Assembly: GCA_963712835.1 (NCBI GenBank)
Contig: CAVQJJ010000011.1
Coordinates: 372,001 to 436,000 of the forward strand
DNA: 64,000 nucleotides
Source of the DNA: DATARH01 sp963712835
GTDB taxonomy: Bacteria > Pseudomonadota > Alphaproteobacteria > ATCC43930 > CGMCC-115725
Direction: 5' to 3'
Made by a program: the position numbers and the translations under genes. The notes below the pieces were generated by a model. It did not search any database. It was not told the DNA's origin and saw only the letters and a list, made by a program, of their open reading frames with translations. Shown here piece after piece: positions 1-7,963 of the stretch (positions within the stretch are counted from its first letter, which is position 1; each line of letters starts with the position of its first letter).

Positions 1-11
1 GCGAGGAGGCC

Positions 12-368
12 ATGGCCTACGACGTGACGCCCCCGGAAAAACGTCCCGAGCCGGGGTTCTTCTATCACTACAAGCATGACCCGAATGGGCCGGTGAACAA
101 CTACGCCTATTACATCTATGGGATCGGACATCACACCGAAGACGATTGCCGTCCCGATGATGCATTCATGCAGGTCTACCGGCCATTATACGAGGCCGCG
201 TATGCCTATCGGCATGGCGGCATGTTTGACCTGCGGCCGCTCTACATGTTCTACAAGCCGGCCAAGCTCAGCAGCGGCCATGAGGTGCCACGGTTTACGA
301 GGATCACTGACCCCGAAGTGATTGCCGAGCTACAGGCGATTAAGGCCCGTCTATATCCCGACCTATAG
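12..368 (+). CDS. DUF1653-like protein
   Basis: A 118-residue protein of the DUF1653 type, a small cytoplasmic family of unknown function. The family layout is visible: an N-terminal FFYHYKH strand (residues about 17-23) matching the usual YRHFKG-like start, a central stretch with YRPLYEAAY, and a closing 'RPLYMFYKP...PRFTRI' that matches the family's 'RPLxMF...RF' ending. The ATG is preceded by a strong AGGAGG at positions 4-9, which fixes the start. It converges with the hydantoinase gene, whose stop lies 55 bases away. Function cannot be inferred. The family match rests on motif recall only. Confidence 0.75.
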   Translation: MAYDVTPPEKRPEPGFFYHYKHDPNGPVNNYAYYIYGIGHHTEDDCRPDDAFMQVYRPLYEAAYAYRHGGMFDLRPLYMFYKPAKLSSGHEVPRFTRITDPEVIAELQAIKARLYPDL

Positions 369-423
369 ATGCCCAGAATGTGCATCCTGGGCCAGGCTTG
401 ATTGGCAAATTCTCTCTCCGCCG

Positions 424-2511
424 CTAGAGGCGCGTCACCTCAATATTCCCAAACCCGTCGAGCCGTCCCGTCCAGCCGGGCGGGATGACGCAGGTCGCGT
501 CGTATTCCTCGACGATGCAGGGGCCGGTATGCGGCTTCTTGAGGGCACTGCGGTTGACCACCCGCGCTTCTTGCCAACCTTCGCGCGGCCCGAAATAGGC
601 GCGGCGGGTCGGCGAGGCGATCGCGACATCGGGGGCGAGACTCGCCGCAGCGGCCGACGCACTGCGCGCCCGGTCGGGGATGCCGCGGCCGATCACTTCG
701 AGGCTCACCAGCTCCACAGGCTCGTCGACCCCGGCGCGGTGGCCATAGGTGCGCTCGTGCTCAACACCGAAGGCTTCCTCGATTGCCGCCAGCGCCGCCC
801 GGTCGAGCGCGCCCGTCCCCACCGGCACGCGCAGCTCGAACGATTGCCCCTGATAGTGCAGGCTCGCGAAGCGGCGGATCTCGATCGCCGCATCGGCGAA
901 CCCATCTTCGCCGAGCCGGGCGCGCGCGTCGGATTCGAGCCCGGCGAGCACGGCTTGCAAGTCGGCCGGGTCGGCGCCACGCAGCAGCAGCTTCCGGGTG
1001 CGCGTGAAGTAGTACTCGACCTCGGCATAGAGCAGCCCGAACGACGAGAACACCCCGGCCGAGGGCGGGATCAGCACGCGGCCAATGCCGATCTCCTGCG
1101 CCATACCGGCCGCGAAGATGGCGCCGTTGCCGCCGAACGCCACCAGCGCGTATTCGCGCGGGTCGCGGCCACGCTCGCTCGACACCGCCTTGATCGCGCG
1201 GATCATGTTGGACGCGGCGATGAGATGCGCGCCATGCGCCGCCGCTTCAAGGCTCATGCCCAGCGGTGTCGCGATCTTGTCCGCCAGCACCGCCCGCGCC
1301 TTGTCGATGTTGAGCTTTAACGCGCCGCCGACCAGATGGCCGGGGTTGAGATAGCCGAGCGCCAGATTGGCGTCGGTGACGGTCGGCCCGGTGCCGCCCT
1401 GGTCGTAGGCGACCGGGCCGGGCGAGGCGCCGGCGCTCATCGGCCCGACTTGCAAGGCCCTGCCGGCGTCGATCCACAGGATCGACCCGCCGCCTGCGCC
1501 GATCTCGGCGAGGTCGATCGCGGGGACTTTCAGCGTGTAGCCGGCGCCCGACAGCAGCCGCGAGCCGAGCACGATGCCGGCGCCGACCTGGTACTCCGCG
1601 GCGCGCGTCACCTCACCGTTCTCGATCAGCGAGGCCTTGGCGGTAGTGCCGCCCATGTCGAACGAGATCGCGTTCTTGACGCCGATCCGCCGCATCAGCG
1701 CCTGTACGCCGACCACCCCAGCCGCCGGCCCCGACTCGATGATGTGCATCGGCGTCACCGCGGCCGCCTTGGCGGTGGTGAGCCCGCCATTCGACTGCAT
1801 CAGCAGCGGCGACACTTCGATGCCGATGCGCTTGGTCTCGGCGATGAGGCGGTTGAGGTAGCGCTCGACGACCGGGCGGACATAGGCGTTGATGACCGTG
1901 GTCGACGAGCGTTCGTATTCGTTGATGACCGGCAGCACCTCAGCGCTGATGCACAAGGTCGTCGCCGGCGCTAGGCGGGCGACGATCTCCTTCACCCGCT
2001 TCTCGTGCGCCGGGTTGAGATACGAGTGCAGCAGGCAAACCGCGATCGCCTCGACGCCTTCATCGACAAGGAAACGCGCCGCGCGCTCGACACTCGCCTC
2101 GTTCAGCGGCTTGTCGATGCCGCCTCGCGCGTTGATCCGCTCGTCAACCTCGACCCGCAGCCGCCGCGCGACCAGCGGCGGCGGCTTGGTCCAGCTCATG
2201 TCGTAGAGCCGCGGCATGCGGAGGTTGCGGATTTCCAGTACGTCGCGAAATCCGCGCGTGGTGATCAGCCCGGTCTTGGCGCCCTTGTGCTCGAGGATCG
2301 CGTTGGAGGCCACTGTGGTGCCGTGCAGCAGCTCGACGATCCGCCCGCCGCCGATCTCCGCCAGCAGCTCGGAGAGCCCGTCGACGATGGCACGAGCATA
2401 ATCGTCGACGGTCGACGAGACCTTCTTGGTATGGCGCTCGCCGTCGTCGCCCAAGAGCACGATGTCGGTAAAAGTGCCGCCGATATCGACCCCGGCGCGG
2501 AAGGATTTCAT
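424..2511 (-). CDS. hyuA: Hydantoinase/oxoprolinase subunit A (HyuA)
   Basis: ATP-dependent ring-opening enzyme of the N-methylhydantoinase/5-oxoprolinase/acetone carboxylase beta family, 695 residues, cytoplasmic. The N-terminus carries the actin-like phosphate-binding motif GVDIGGTFTD (residues about 7-16). Further family landmarks are HGTTVASNAILE, a second ATP-site segment FDMGGTTAKAS, and GGGSILWID. It works with HyuB encoded upstream; the substrate (hydantoin, oxoproline or a related cyclic amide) cannot be told from sequence. The ATG overlaps the TGA of the preceding DUF559 gene (ATGA), so translation is probably coupled to it. There is no good Shine-Dalgarno of its own because a palindromic repeat lies just upstream. 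Confidence 0.93.
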   Translation of the reverse strand: MKSFRAGVDIGGTFTDIVLLGDDGERHTKKVSSTVDDYARAIVDGLSELLAEIGGGRIVELLHGTTVASNAILEHKGAKTGLITTRGFRDVLEIRNLRMPRLYDMSWTKPPPLVARRLRVEVDERINARGGIDKPLNEASVERAARFLVDEGVEAIAVCLLHSYLNPAHEKRVKEIVARLAPATTLCISAEVLPVINEYERSSTTVINAYVRPVVERYLNRLIAETKRIGIEVSPLLMQSNGGLTTAKAAAVTPMHIIESGPAAGVVGVQALMRRIGVKNAISFDMGGTTAKASLIENGEVTRAAEYQVGAGIVLGSRLLSGAGYTLKVPAIDLAEIGAGGGSILWIDAGRALQVGPMSAGASPGPVAYDQGGTGPTVTDANLALGYLNPGHLVGGALKLNIDKARAVLADKIATPLGMSLEAAAHGAHLIAASNMIRAIKAVSSERGRDPREYALVAFGGNGAIFAAGMAQEIGIGRVLIPPSAGVFSSFGLLYAEVEYYFTRTRKLLLRGADPADLQAVLAGLESDARARLGEDGFADAAIEIRRFASLHYQGQSFELRVPVGTGALDRAALAAIEEAFGVEHERTYGHRAGVDEPVELVSLEVIGRGIPDRARSASAAAASLAPDVAIASPTRRAYFGPREGWQEARVVNRSALKKPHTGPCIVEEYDATCVIPPGWTGRLDGFGNIEVTRL

Positions 2512-2924
2512 GGCGATGACGATCCAAGCCTCTCTCCCGCAGTGCGGGAGAGGGTGGTCGCGTGCATGGCACGCGACCGGGTGAGGGCCGACGCCGGCGG
2601 TTCTGTCAGTGCCTGAAAGATCGCCTCGATCACTGGGGTGATATTCGCGAGGACGTCGTTGTTCCAGAAGCGCAGCACGCGCCAGCCTTTTCTTTCCAGG
2701 ATGGCAGTGCGTATTTCGTCGGCGCGGTTGTCGGCGTGCTGACTGCCATCTGCCTCCACCACGAGTTTGTGCTTTGTACTAGCGAAATCGACAATACAAT
2801 TGCCGATGGGGTACTGACGCCGAAACCGATATCCAGCAAGGCGCCGATCGCGCAATGCAGACCACAGACGCCGCTCCGCTTCCGTGGCTTCGCGCCGCAA
2901 ACGGCGCGCGTTGTCGTTTGTCAC
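2508..2924 (-). CDS. DUF559 (Vsr/PD-(D/E)XK-like nuclease fold) protein
   Basis: A 138-residue DUF559 protein, a family related to very-short-patch-repair endonucleases. Conserved residues are visible: D46 in IVDFA, then E57-x-D59-G-S-Q-H63, followed by WRVLRFWN, which closes the fold around residue 88. The natural domain ends near residue 107. The last ~30 residues are translated from a palindromic repeat. The start is GTG at 2922-2924, and its only Shine-Dalgarno (GAGGG, 2931-2935) is the conserved tail of a second, inverted repeat copy. The gene splits hyuB from hyuA, which normally adjoin, so it looks inserted. It may be a repeat-associated nuclease; no biochemical role is known to me. 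Confidence 0.85.
   Translation of the reverse strand: MTNDNARRLRREATEAERRLWSALRDRRLAGYRFRRQYPIGNCIVDFASTKHKLVVEADGSQHADNRADEIRTAILERKGWRVLRFWNNDVLANITPVIEAIFQALTEPPASALTRSRAMHATTLSRTAGERLGSSSP
2531..2588 (+). repeat. REP-like two-hairpin repeat, copy 1 (plus orientation)
   Basis: First hairpin CTCTCCCGCA-G-TGCGGGAGAG (2532-2552), then a short GGT linker and a second hairpin GGTCGCGTGC-ATG-GCACGCGACC (2556-2579), ending in the tail GGGTGAGGG (2579-2587). It encodes the C-terminal tail of the DUF559 protein on the minus strand and lies just upstream of hyuA. The inverted partner is at 2929-2992. Confidence 0.85.
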
Positions 2925-2928
2925 TGCC

Positions 2929-2992
2929 GACCCTCACCCGTCTCCGGCCATGCCCGGAGCCACCCTCTCCCGCACTGCGGGAGAGGGGCCAA
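2929..2992 (-). repeat. REP-like two-hairpin repeat, copy 2 (minus orientation)
   Basis: Read on the minus strand: hairpin CTCTCCCGCA-G-TGCGGGAGAG, GGTGG linker, a second hairpin with different sequence but the same design (CTCCGGGCATGGCCGGAG), then tail CGGGTGAGGGT. The tail points toward the DUF559 gene and serves as its ribosome binding site. The second hairpin has changed on both sides of its stem relative to copy 1, which indicates that pairing rather than sequence is conserved. Confidence 0.85.
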
Positions 2993-2999
2993 AAGAAAG

Positions 3000-4886
3000 C
3001 TATTTCGCCGCTATGCCCCAGCTGTAGACCGGCGCCTCGGCCCAGTTGCGGGCGGTGCGCATCTGGCGGCGCAGCGCGGTCGTGGCGGCCGCTTCGACCG
3101 CGTCGCCGGCGATGACCACGCCGTAATCATCGCGCGCGCCCGCCAGACTGACGAATCCGTTCATCACGTCTTGCAGCACCAGCGCCGGGTCGCGCTCCAG
3201 CGGGTCGCCCCAGCCGCCGGCGCCGGCGACTTCGTGGCGGAAGAGGTCGCCCTTTTTCATGTTCATCGTCAGCTTTGACGGCAACGGCGCCGGTTTGCGG
3301 TCGGGGTTGAGGTAGTTCATCGACGGCTTGCCCGGCCCGCCACCGTAGAGACCGTAGGGGCGGAAATCGCGCCGGTCGGAGCGCACTTGCAGGATCGCCT
3401 CTTCCGCCAGAAGCTTGTATTCGCGGCGGAACGGCGCGCCGCCGCGCCACTTGCCCGGCCCCATCGCGTCCTGGATGAACTCGTAGGCGGTGATCTGCAG
3501 CGGCTGTTCGGTTTCTGTCACCTCGACCGGCTGCGAGGCCATGTTGGCGTAGATGTTGGAGTTGCCGTCCAGCCCGTCGGCATAGGGCCGCGCGCCCCAC
3601 GCGCAGCAGGTGAAATCGACATAAATGAAGGGCTTGCGTTCGCCGTCCCAGCCGCCGATCGAAACGCCGGTATTGCCGCCGTCCGAGGCGGCGAACACCC
3701 GGTCGGGCAACATCTTGGCCAGCGCGCCGAACATGCAATCGACCATGCGAAAGCCGGTGAGGCCGCGCGCCGCGCAGGCGCCCGGCAGCTCCATATTGGC
3801 GATTGTGCCTTTCGGTGCCTCGACGGTGATCGCGCGGAACACACCCTCATTGGTCGGGATGTTCTGCGGCAGGATTGAACGGATGCCGCAATAGCTCGCC
3901 GATTTCGTATAGGACAGCGTGTTGTTGATCGCGCCCTTGACTTGGCGAGCCGTGCCGGTCCAGTCGGCTTTGATCGTGTCGCCGGTCTTGGTCAGCGTCA
4001 CTTTGAGCGGGATCGGCACGCCGACATCGATCCCGTCATCGTCGATATGGTCGAGGAAATCGTAGACCCCGTCGGGCAGCTCCTTGAGCGCGGCGCGGGT
4101 CATGCGCTCGGCGTAATCGACGAGCTCGGTCATGTAGTCCTGGAGCTTGGCGTTGCCGTAGCGCGCCGCCATCTCAATGAGCGCTTCCTCGGCGATGTGG
4201 CAGGCGGCAAGCTGCGCGCGCAGATCGCCGAACACTTTCACGGGCACGCGCACATTGGTCTCGATCAGCGCGAACAGCGTCTCGTTGCGCTGGCCGCGCT
4301 CATAGAGCTTCAGCGGCGGGATGCGCAGCCCTTCCTGATAGATCTCGGTCGAGTTGCTGGCGTTGGAGCCCGGCACCCGACCGCCGACATCGGTGTGGTG
4401 GCACACCGCGCAGGCCCAGGCGATGCGCCGCTCATCCACTCCCTCCCCGTCGATGAGGGAGGTCCGGGGTGGGGGTGAATTCGCCGCTGGCACTGGCGTC
4501 GGCCGATGGGCTCGATCACCCCCTCCCAACCCTCCCCCATCGAGGGGGAGGGCATTTGCGAAGATCGGCTTGAAGACGAACACGTCGGGCAGATGCATCC
4601 CGCCCTTGAACGGGTCGTTGAAGATGAAGACGTCGCCGGGATGGACGTCATCGCCAAAGGTCTCCAGAACCGAAGCCATCGCGGTCGGCATCGAGCCAAG
4701 ATGGCCGGGCAAGGTCAGTCCTTGCGCGACGAGCACCCCGGCGCCGTCGAACATCGCGGTCGAATAGTCCATGTTGTCCTTGAGCACGCCCGAATACGTC
4801 GTGCGAAACACGGTCAGCGCCATCTCGTCGGCGACGCCGAACAGCGCGTTCTTGAACAATTCGAACTCGATAGGGTCGCTGATCAT
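3000..4886 (-). CDS. hyuB: Hydantoinase/oxoprolinase subunit B (HyuB) with in-frame repeat insertion
   Basis: Second subunit of the hyu enzyme (N-methylhydantoinase B/acetone carboxylase alpha family), 628 residues. Start chosen at the ATG 4884-4886 because AGGAGG lies 8 bases upstream and the family N-terminus (DPIEFELFKNALFGVADEM) begins there, although the frame is open further upstream. Family segments include FIFNDPFKGGMHLPD, VCHHTDVGGRVPGSNA and, near the C-terminus, GAGGWGDPLERDP. Odd feature: between FKPIFA and RRIAWACAVCHH, which should be nearly contiguous, about 40 extra Gly/Pro-rich residues (about 110-150) are encoded by an inverted pair of palindromic repeats. The frame stays open, so a functional protein is possible. 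Confidence 0.92.
   Translation of the reverse strand: MISDPIEFELFKNALFGVADEMALTVFRTTYSGVLKDNMDYSTAMFDGAGVLVAQGLTLPGHLGSMPTAMASVLETFGDDVHPGDVFIFNDPFKGGMHLPDVFVFKPIFANALPLDGGGLGGGDRAHRPTPVPAANSPPPRTSLIDGEGVDERRIAWACAVCHHTDVGGRVPGSNASNSTEIYQEGLRIPPLKLYERGQRNETLFALIETNVRVPVKVFGDLRAQLAACHIAEEALIEMAARYGNAKLQDYMTELVDYAERMTRAALKELPDGVYDFLDHIDDDGIDVGVPIPLKVTLTKTGDTIKADWTGTARQVKGAINNTLSYTKSASYCGIRSILPQNIPTNEGVFRAITVEAPKGTIANMELPGACAARGLTGFRMVDCMFGALAKMLPDRVFAASDGGNTGVSIGGWDGERKPFIYVDFTCCAWGARPYADGLDGNSNIYANMASQPVEVTETEQPLQITAYEFIQDAMGPGKWRGGAPFRREYKLLAEEAILQVRSDRRDFRPYGLYGGGPGKPSMNYLNPDRKPAPLPSKLTMNMKKGDLFRHEVAGAGGWGDPLERDPALVLQDVMNGFVSLAGARDDYGVVIAGDAVEAAATTALRRQMRTARNWAEAPVYSWGIAAK
4439..4554. repeat. 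Tail-to-tail REP-like pair inserted in hyuB
   Basis: The left unit (4441-4478) has a CCTCCC...GGGAGG hairpin and a GGGGTGGGGGTGA tail. The right unit (about 4515-4552) is its imperfect reverse complement. The tails face each other across 37 bases of unique sequence (4479-4515). The design (hairpin plus GGTGA-type tail, inverted pair) resembles the pair around the DUF559 gene but encloses no gene. It is read through in frame by hyuB. Confidence 0.75.
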
Positions 4887-4953
4887 CCCGCGTCGCCTCC
4901 TGGCTCGCGGGCGATTGCAACGCAGGTGTCGGCGACGATCAAGAGGGCGCGGC

Positions 4954-5637
4954 TTACGAGCGCTCGATTTCCTCGACGACCGGCCAGAATTCCTGGAACA
5001 CGGAAGCGCGGCGTTCGCGCTCGGCATCCCCCGCCGGTCTTGCGTCGGGGTGAAAGCGCTTGCTGAATTCGAGCTTGAGGCGCCGGAATTTGGCGTCGCT
5101 GCCGGGAGCGACGCCGGAGTCGAGCCGCGTCTGCAGAAGCGCCAGCTCGGCCTGCAGCGCGGCGATCATCTCCGCGTCTTGCCGCTGCCGGGCGACGAAT
5201 TGGCGGAGCACGGCGTTCGACGGTCCCTGCGGCTGGGGCGCCGGAGCCGTCTTGGCGCGCCGTTCGAGCAGCGCGATGCGCGTTCCCATCGTGACCATCG
5301 CGCCACGGGTCACCAGCCATTCGGCGAGGACGCCGCGCTGCGCGTAACTGAGCTCGACGAGAACCCTATCGCGGCTGAGCGTGGCGACGACCTCGTCCGG
5401 CTGGAGCATATCGCCGGGCATTTTTTGCCATTCCAGGACCCAGGACGGCTCGTGCGCCGACGGTTTGCCGAGACAGCGCTGCAGGCGCCGCCGCTCGCCC
5501 GGCTCGCAGGCGTTGAGCAGGCGGTCGCGGTCGGGCGCCACCAGCGCCAGGCTGCGCGAGGGGCAGCGCACCGTCAGTTCGTGCCGGTGAAAAAACATCC
5601 TCGCGTCTGCCGCACCCGTATTCGCTGGTGCCAGCAT
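4954..5637 (-). CDS. Lipoyl-like / coiled-coil / J-domain-like protein
   Basis: A 227-residue protein I cannot assign to a named family. Residues about 65-125 resemble a biotinyl/lipoyl carrier fold (GDMLQPDEVVATL..., GVLAEWLVTRGAMVTMGT), but the position of the modified lysine reads SRDRV instead of TDKV, so lipoylation is unlikely. Residues about 140-175 are Gln/Ala/Leu-rich and probably coiled coil. Residues about 183-227 resemble a truncated J-domain with the HPD triplet (FSKRFHPDAR, residues 192-201), implying possible contact with DnaK. The annotated start is the ATG at 5637; a second in-frame ATG at 5598 is possible. It lies 67 bases upstream of hyuB on the same strand and is divergent from the aldolase gene. 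Confidence 0.65.
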   Translation of the reverse strand: MLAPANTGAADARMFFHRHELTVRCPSRSLALVAPDRDRLLNACEPGERRRLQRCLGKPSAHEPSWVLEWQKMPGDMLQPDEVVATLSRDRVLVELSYAQRGVLAEWLVTRGAMVTMGTRIALLERRAKTAPAPQPQGPSNAVLRQFVARQRQDAEMIAALQAELALLQTRLDSGVAPGSDAKFRRLKLEFSKRFHPDARPAGDAERERRASVFQEFWPVVEEIERS

Positions 5638-5700
5638 CGCGCCTAGGGTTTAAAAATTCCTAACAGCCGCGTCACGGCTACATCTCAAGGGAGCCCCGCC

Positions 5701-6564
5701 ATGCCCGACCTGCCTCGCCTCAACCCCGCGATCCGCGCGCTCGAAAGCGGCAAGCCGGCCTTCGTCACCTTCTCACCGGCAGAGATCGGCGCGGCGCAAT
5801 CGATCAGCGCCGCCGCCTATGACGGCGTCGTTTTCGAAATGGAACACAACCCCTACGACATCCGCCAGCTGCGCGACTGCATGCAATACATGCTCGACCG
5901 CGCGCAGATCCTCAAATCCGGCACGCTGGCGCCCGCGGTGGCGCCGATGGTGCGCATCCCGCCCAATGGCGGCGAGATGAACCAGTTCATCGCCAAGCAG
6001 GTGCTCGACATCGGCGTCTACGGCATCGTCTGGCCGCATGTCTCGACCGTCGACGAGGCGCGCAACGCGGTGCAGGCCTGCCGCTATCCACGGCCGCGCG
6101 AGGCGAAATATTACGAGCCGGGCGGCCAGCGCGGCGACGCGCCGCGCACCGCCGCGCGCTATTGGGGCATCGACCAGCAGACCTATTACAAGCGCGCCGA
6201 CACCTGGCCGCTCAATCCCGAAGGCGAGGTGCTGGTCGTCATCATGTGCGAGGAGAAGCGGGCGATCCGCAACCTGCCGCAAATGCTCAAGGAGGTGCCG
6301 GGCATCGGCGTCGTGCTGGTCGGCGAGGGCGACCTGTCGCAAGACATGGGCTTCCCGCGCCAGTACGAGCACCCTGAGGTCGCCGCGGCGATCGACGAAA
6401 TCCTGGCGGTCTGCAAGGACCGCAACATCCCCTGCGGCCACCCACATGTCGACGCCAACAATGTCGAGAAATTGGTCGAGAAAGGCTTCCGCTGGCTGAT
6501 GCCGGCGCCGACGCAGTCCTTCGCGGCGCTGCAGAAGGGGCTTGCCGCTTGCGGACGGAAATGA
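5701..6564 (+). CDS. HpcH/HpaI-type aldolase/citrate lyase family protein
   Basis: A 287-residue member of the HpcH/HpaI aldolase family, class II (metal-dependent) enzymes that cleave or form 4-hydroxy-2-oxoacids. Seen: VVFEMEHNPYD (acidic metal/base region, residues about 43-53), APMVRIPPN with the substrate-binding arginine, GVYGIVWPHVST, and VVLVGEGDLSQDMG near residue 210, matching the usual GxxDLxxxxG. It has a good AAGGGAG ribosome site before the ATG. No operon partner follows on the same strand: the next gene is convergent. The substrate is unknown. Confidence 0.88.
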   Translation: MPDLPRLNPAIRALESGKPAFVTFSPAEIGAAQSISAAAYDGVVFEMEHNPYDIRQLRDCMQYMLDRAQILKSGTLAPAVAPMVRIPPNGGEMNQFIAKQVLDIGVYGIVWPHVSTVDEARNAVQACRYPRPREAKYYEPGGQRGDAPRTAARYWGIDQQTYYKRADTWPLNPEGEVLVVIMCEEKRAIRNLPQMLKEVPGIGVVLVGEGDLSQDMGFPRQYEHPEVAAAIDEILAVCKDRNIPCGHPHVDANNVEKLVEKGFRWLMPAPTQSFAALQKGLAACGRK

Positions 6565-6597
6565 ACTAACCCCATCAAAAGTCACGGAGTTACCGCC

Positions 6598-7239
6598 TTA
6601 GGCCGAACCTTTGAGCCTTGTCCTAGAGCGTTCGAACAGGGCGCGGATACCTTGTAGCGACCTCCGCAACCAATCCGGGATTCCAGCTTCACGCGCCAGG
6701 GCAAGCTCCCCGCCTTCGCGTCTTTTGGTGATTTCCTCGTTAGACCAAAATGATGGCGCGAGCGTCAGCATCTTTTTCACTTCCTCGCGGACACCGACGC
6801 CACGCTGCGCAGGAAGTCTATGCGCAAAGGCAAGCTGGCGCCTTATGCAAGCGCTTTCAATGCGATACCGTAGCTCTTCCGGATAGCCGATACCGCGATG
6901 CCACAACCTTGCATGTGTCGCCTCGTGAACGATCGAGGATGCAATTGCATCAATCGATGATGTTTTGACAAACCGTAAGTCGAGATTACATCTCTTTAAA
7001 GCAAGGTTAAAACTTGCTCTAGACGAAGGAAGTGGAGCGATCCAAATTCGTTCCACATCCAGGGGAATCCGGCGATACCTCAGTGGATCGTATTGTTTGA
7101 TCAGGTCAAGGGCTTCCTCGATCCGGCAGAGAAGATGTTTGTCGCTTCTATCGCCGCAGACCCCCAGCCATAGACCCTCGATGCGCTTGTGAGGACACAA
7201 ACGCATGACCAATCGTTCGACCAACAAAAGTATGTTCAA
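6598..7239 (-). CDS. Putative HEATH-motif zinc metalloprotein, low GC
   Basis: A 213-residue protein of unrecognised family. It contains H105-E-A-T-H109 within IVHEATHARLWHRG, a textbook HExxH zinc-binding pattern, followed by a glutamate about 19 residues later (RIESACIRRQ) that could be the third ligand, as in gluzincin-type folds. The first ~12 residues are hydrophobic (NILLLVERLVM). The start is the TTG at 7237-7239, because GGAGG lies 9 bases upstream; the next ATG (7206) has no ribosome site. Base composition is clearly more AT-rich than its neighbours, which suggests horizontal acquisition. The protease role is inferred from the motif only. Confidence 0.6.
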   Translation of the reverse strand: MNILLLVERLVMRLCPHKRIEGLWLGVCGDRSDKHLLCRIEEALDLIKQYDPLRYRRIPLDVERIWIAPLPSSRASFNLALKRCNLDLRFVKTSSIDAIASSIVHEATHARLWHRGIGYPEELRYRIESACIRRQLAFAHRLPAQRGVGVREEVKKMLTLAPSFWSNEEITKRREGGELALAREAGIPDWLRRSLQGIRALFERSRTRLKGSA

Positions 7240-7389
7240 GGCAGTCAGCCTCCAAACGCCGGATATGCCCTAACACTGCTTAGCAACAGATGAACGACGC
7301 TGGTGCGGAGGGCGGGGCTAAGGTCTTGCCACCCGCCGCCTGCTGCGATGTAGTGCGCCGAGACGGCAATCCCCCTACGGAGGAACACC

Positions 7390-7893
7390 ATGGACGCAGA
7401 CGCCAAGAAGACCGCGCTTCGCATGATACCCTACGGCATCTACGTGCTGACCGCCGATGACGGCAAGGGCAATGTCGCCGGCGCGACGGTCAACTGGGTG
7501 ACGCAGACCGCGTTTGCCCCGCCGCTCGTGGTGGTCGGGGTCAAGACCGACAGCCACGCCTATTCGATCATCCAGGGGACCAAGAGCTTTACGCTCAACA
7601 TGCTCGGCAAGGAGCACAAGGGGCTCGCCTTCACCTTCTTCAAGCCCGCGGCGCTCGAAGGCGGCAAGCTTTCCGGCCAGGCGATCCACAAGGGCGCCAA
7701 TGGCGCGCCGATCCTCGACGCGGCGCTCGCCGCGGTCGAATGCAAGGTGTCGACCATCGTCGAGCAGGGCGACCACCACATCGTCGTCGCCGAAGTCGTC
7801 GAGGCGCATGTGCCGAACCCGATCTCGGGCCGGCTCGACAGCGCGATCCTCGAGATGCGCGACCTCGGCGACAACGTCTATTACGGCGGCTGA
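7390..7893 (+). CDS. Flavin reductase-like FMN-binding protein
   Basis: A 167-residue flavin reductase-domain protein (split-barrel FMN-binding fold). Typical landmarks: GIYVLTADDG, GATVNWVTQTAFAPPLVVVGVK (phosphate/isoalloxazine-binding strand pair), SFTLNMLGKEH, and VECKVSTIVEQGDHHIVVAEVVE at the dimer interface. Such proteins supply reduced flavin to monooxygenases or act as stand-alone reductases. No monooxygenase partner is adjacent; the nearest redox enzyme is the Rieske oxygenase pair 1 kb downstream. Start: ATG with an ACGGAGGAAC ribosome site. Confidence 0.88.
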   Translation: MDADAKKTALRMIPYGIYVLTADDGKGNVAGATVNWVTQTAFAPPLVVVGVKTDSHAYSIIQGTKSFTLNMLGKEHKGLAFTFFKPAALEGGKLSGQAIHKGANGAPILDAALAAVECKVSTIVEQGDHHIVVAEVVEAHVPNPISGRLDSAILEMRDLGDNVYYGG

Positions 7894-7963
7894 GGCCTAA
7901 TTCCGGCGCGGGCCGCTCTCGCCGGCGGCCCGCCTGCCGGCGCCCGGGCCGTTTGCGCTACGG

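Noticed and set aside
2531..4554. CRISPR array or IS element for the repeated palindromes
   Set aside because: The units are few, inverted and unevenly spaced, with no spacer pattern, no transposase and no target-site duplication that I can see.
7908..7932. GCGGGCCG...CGGCCCGC stem after the flavin reductase gene as a terminator
   Set aside because: No T-run follows and the sequence is simply GC-rich; not distinguishable from chance.
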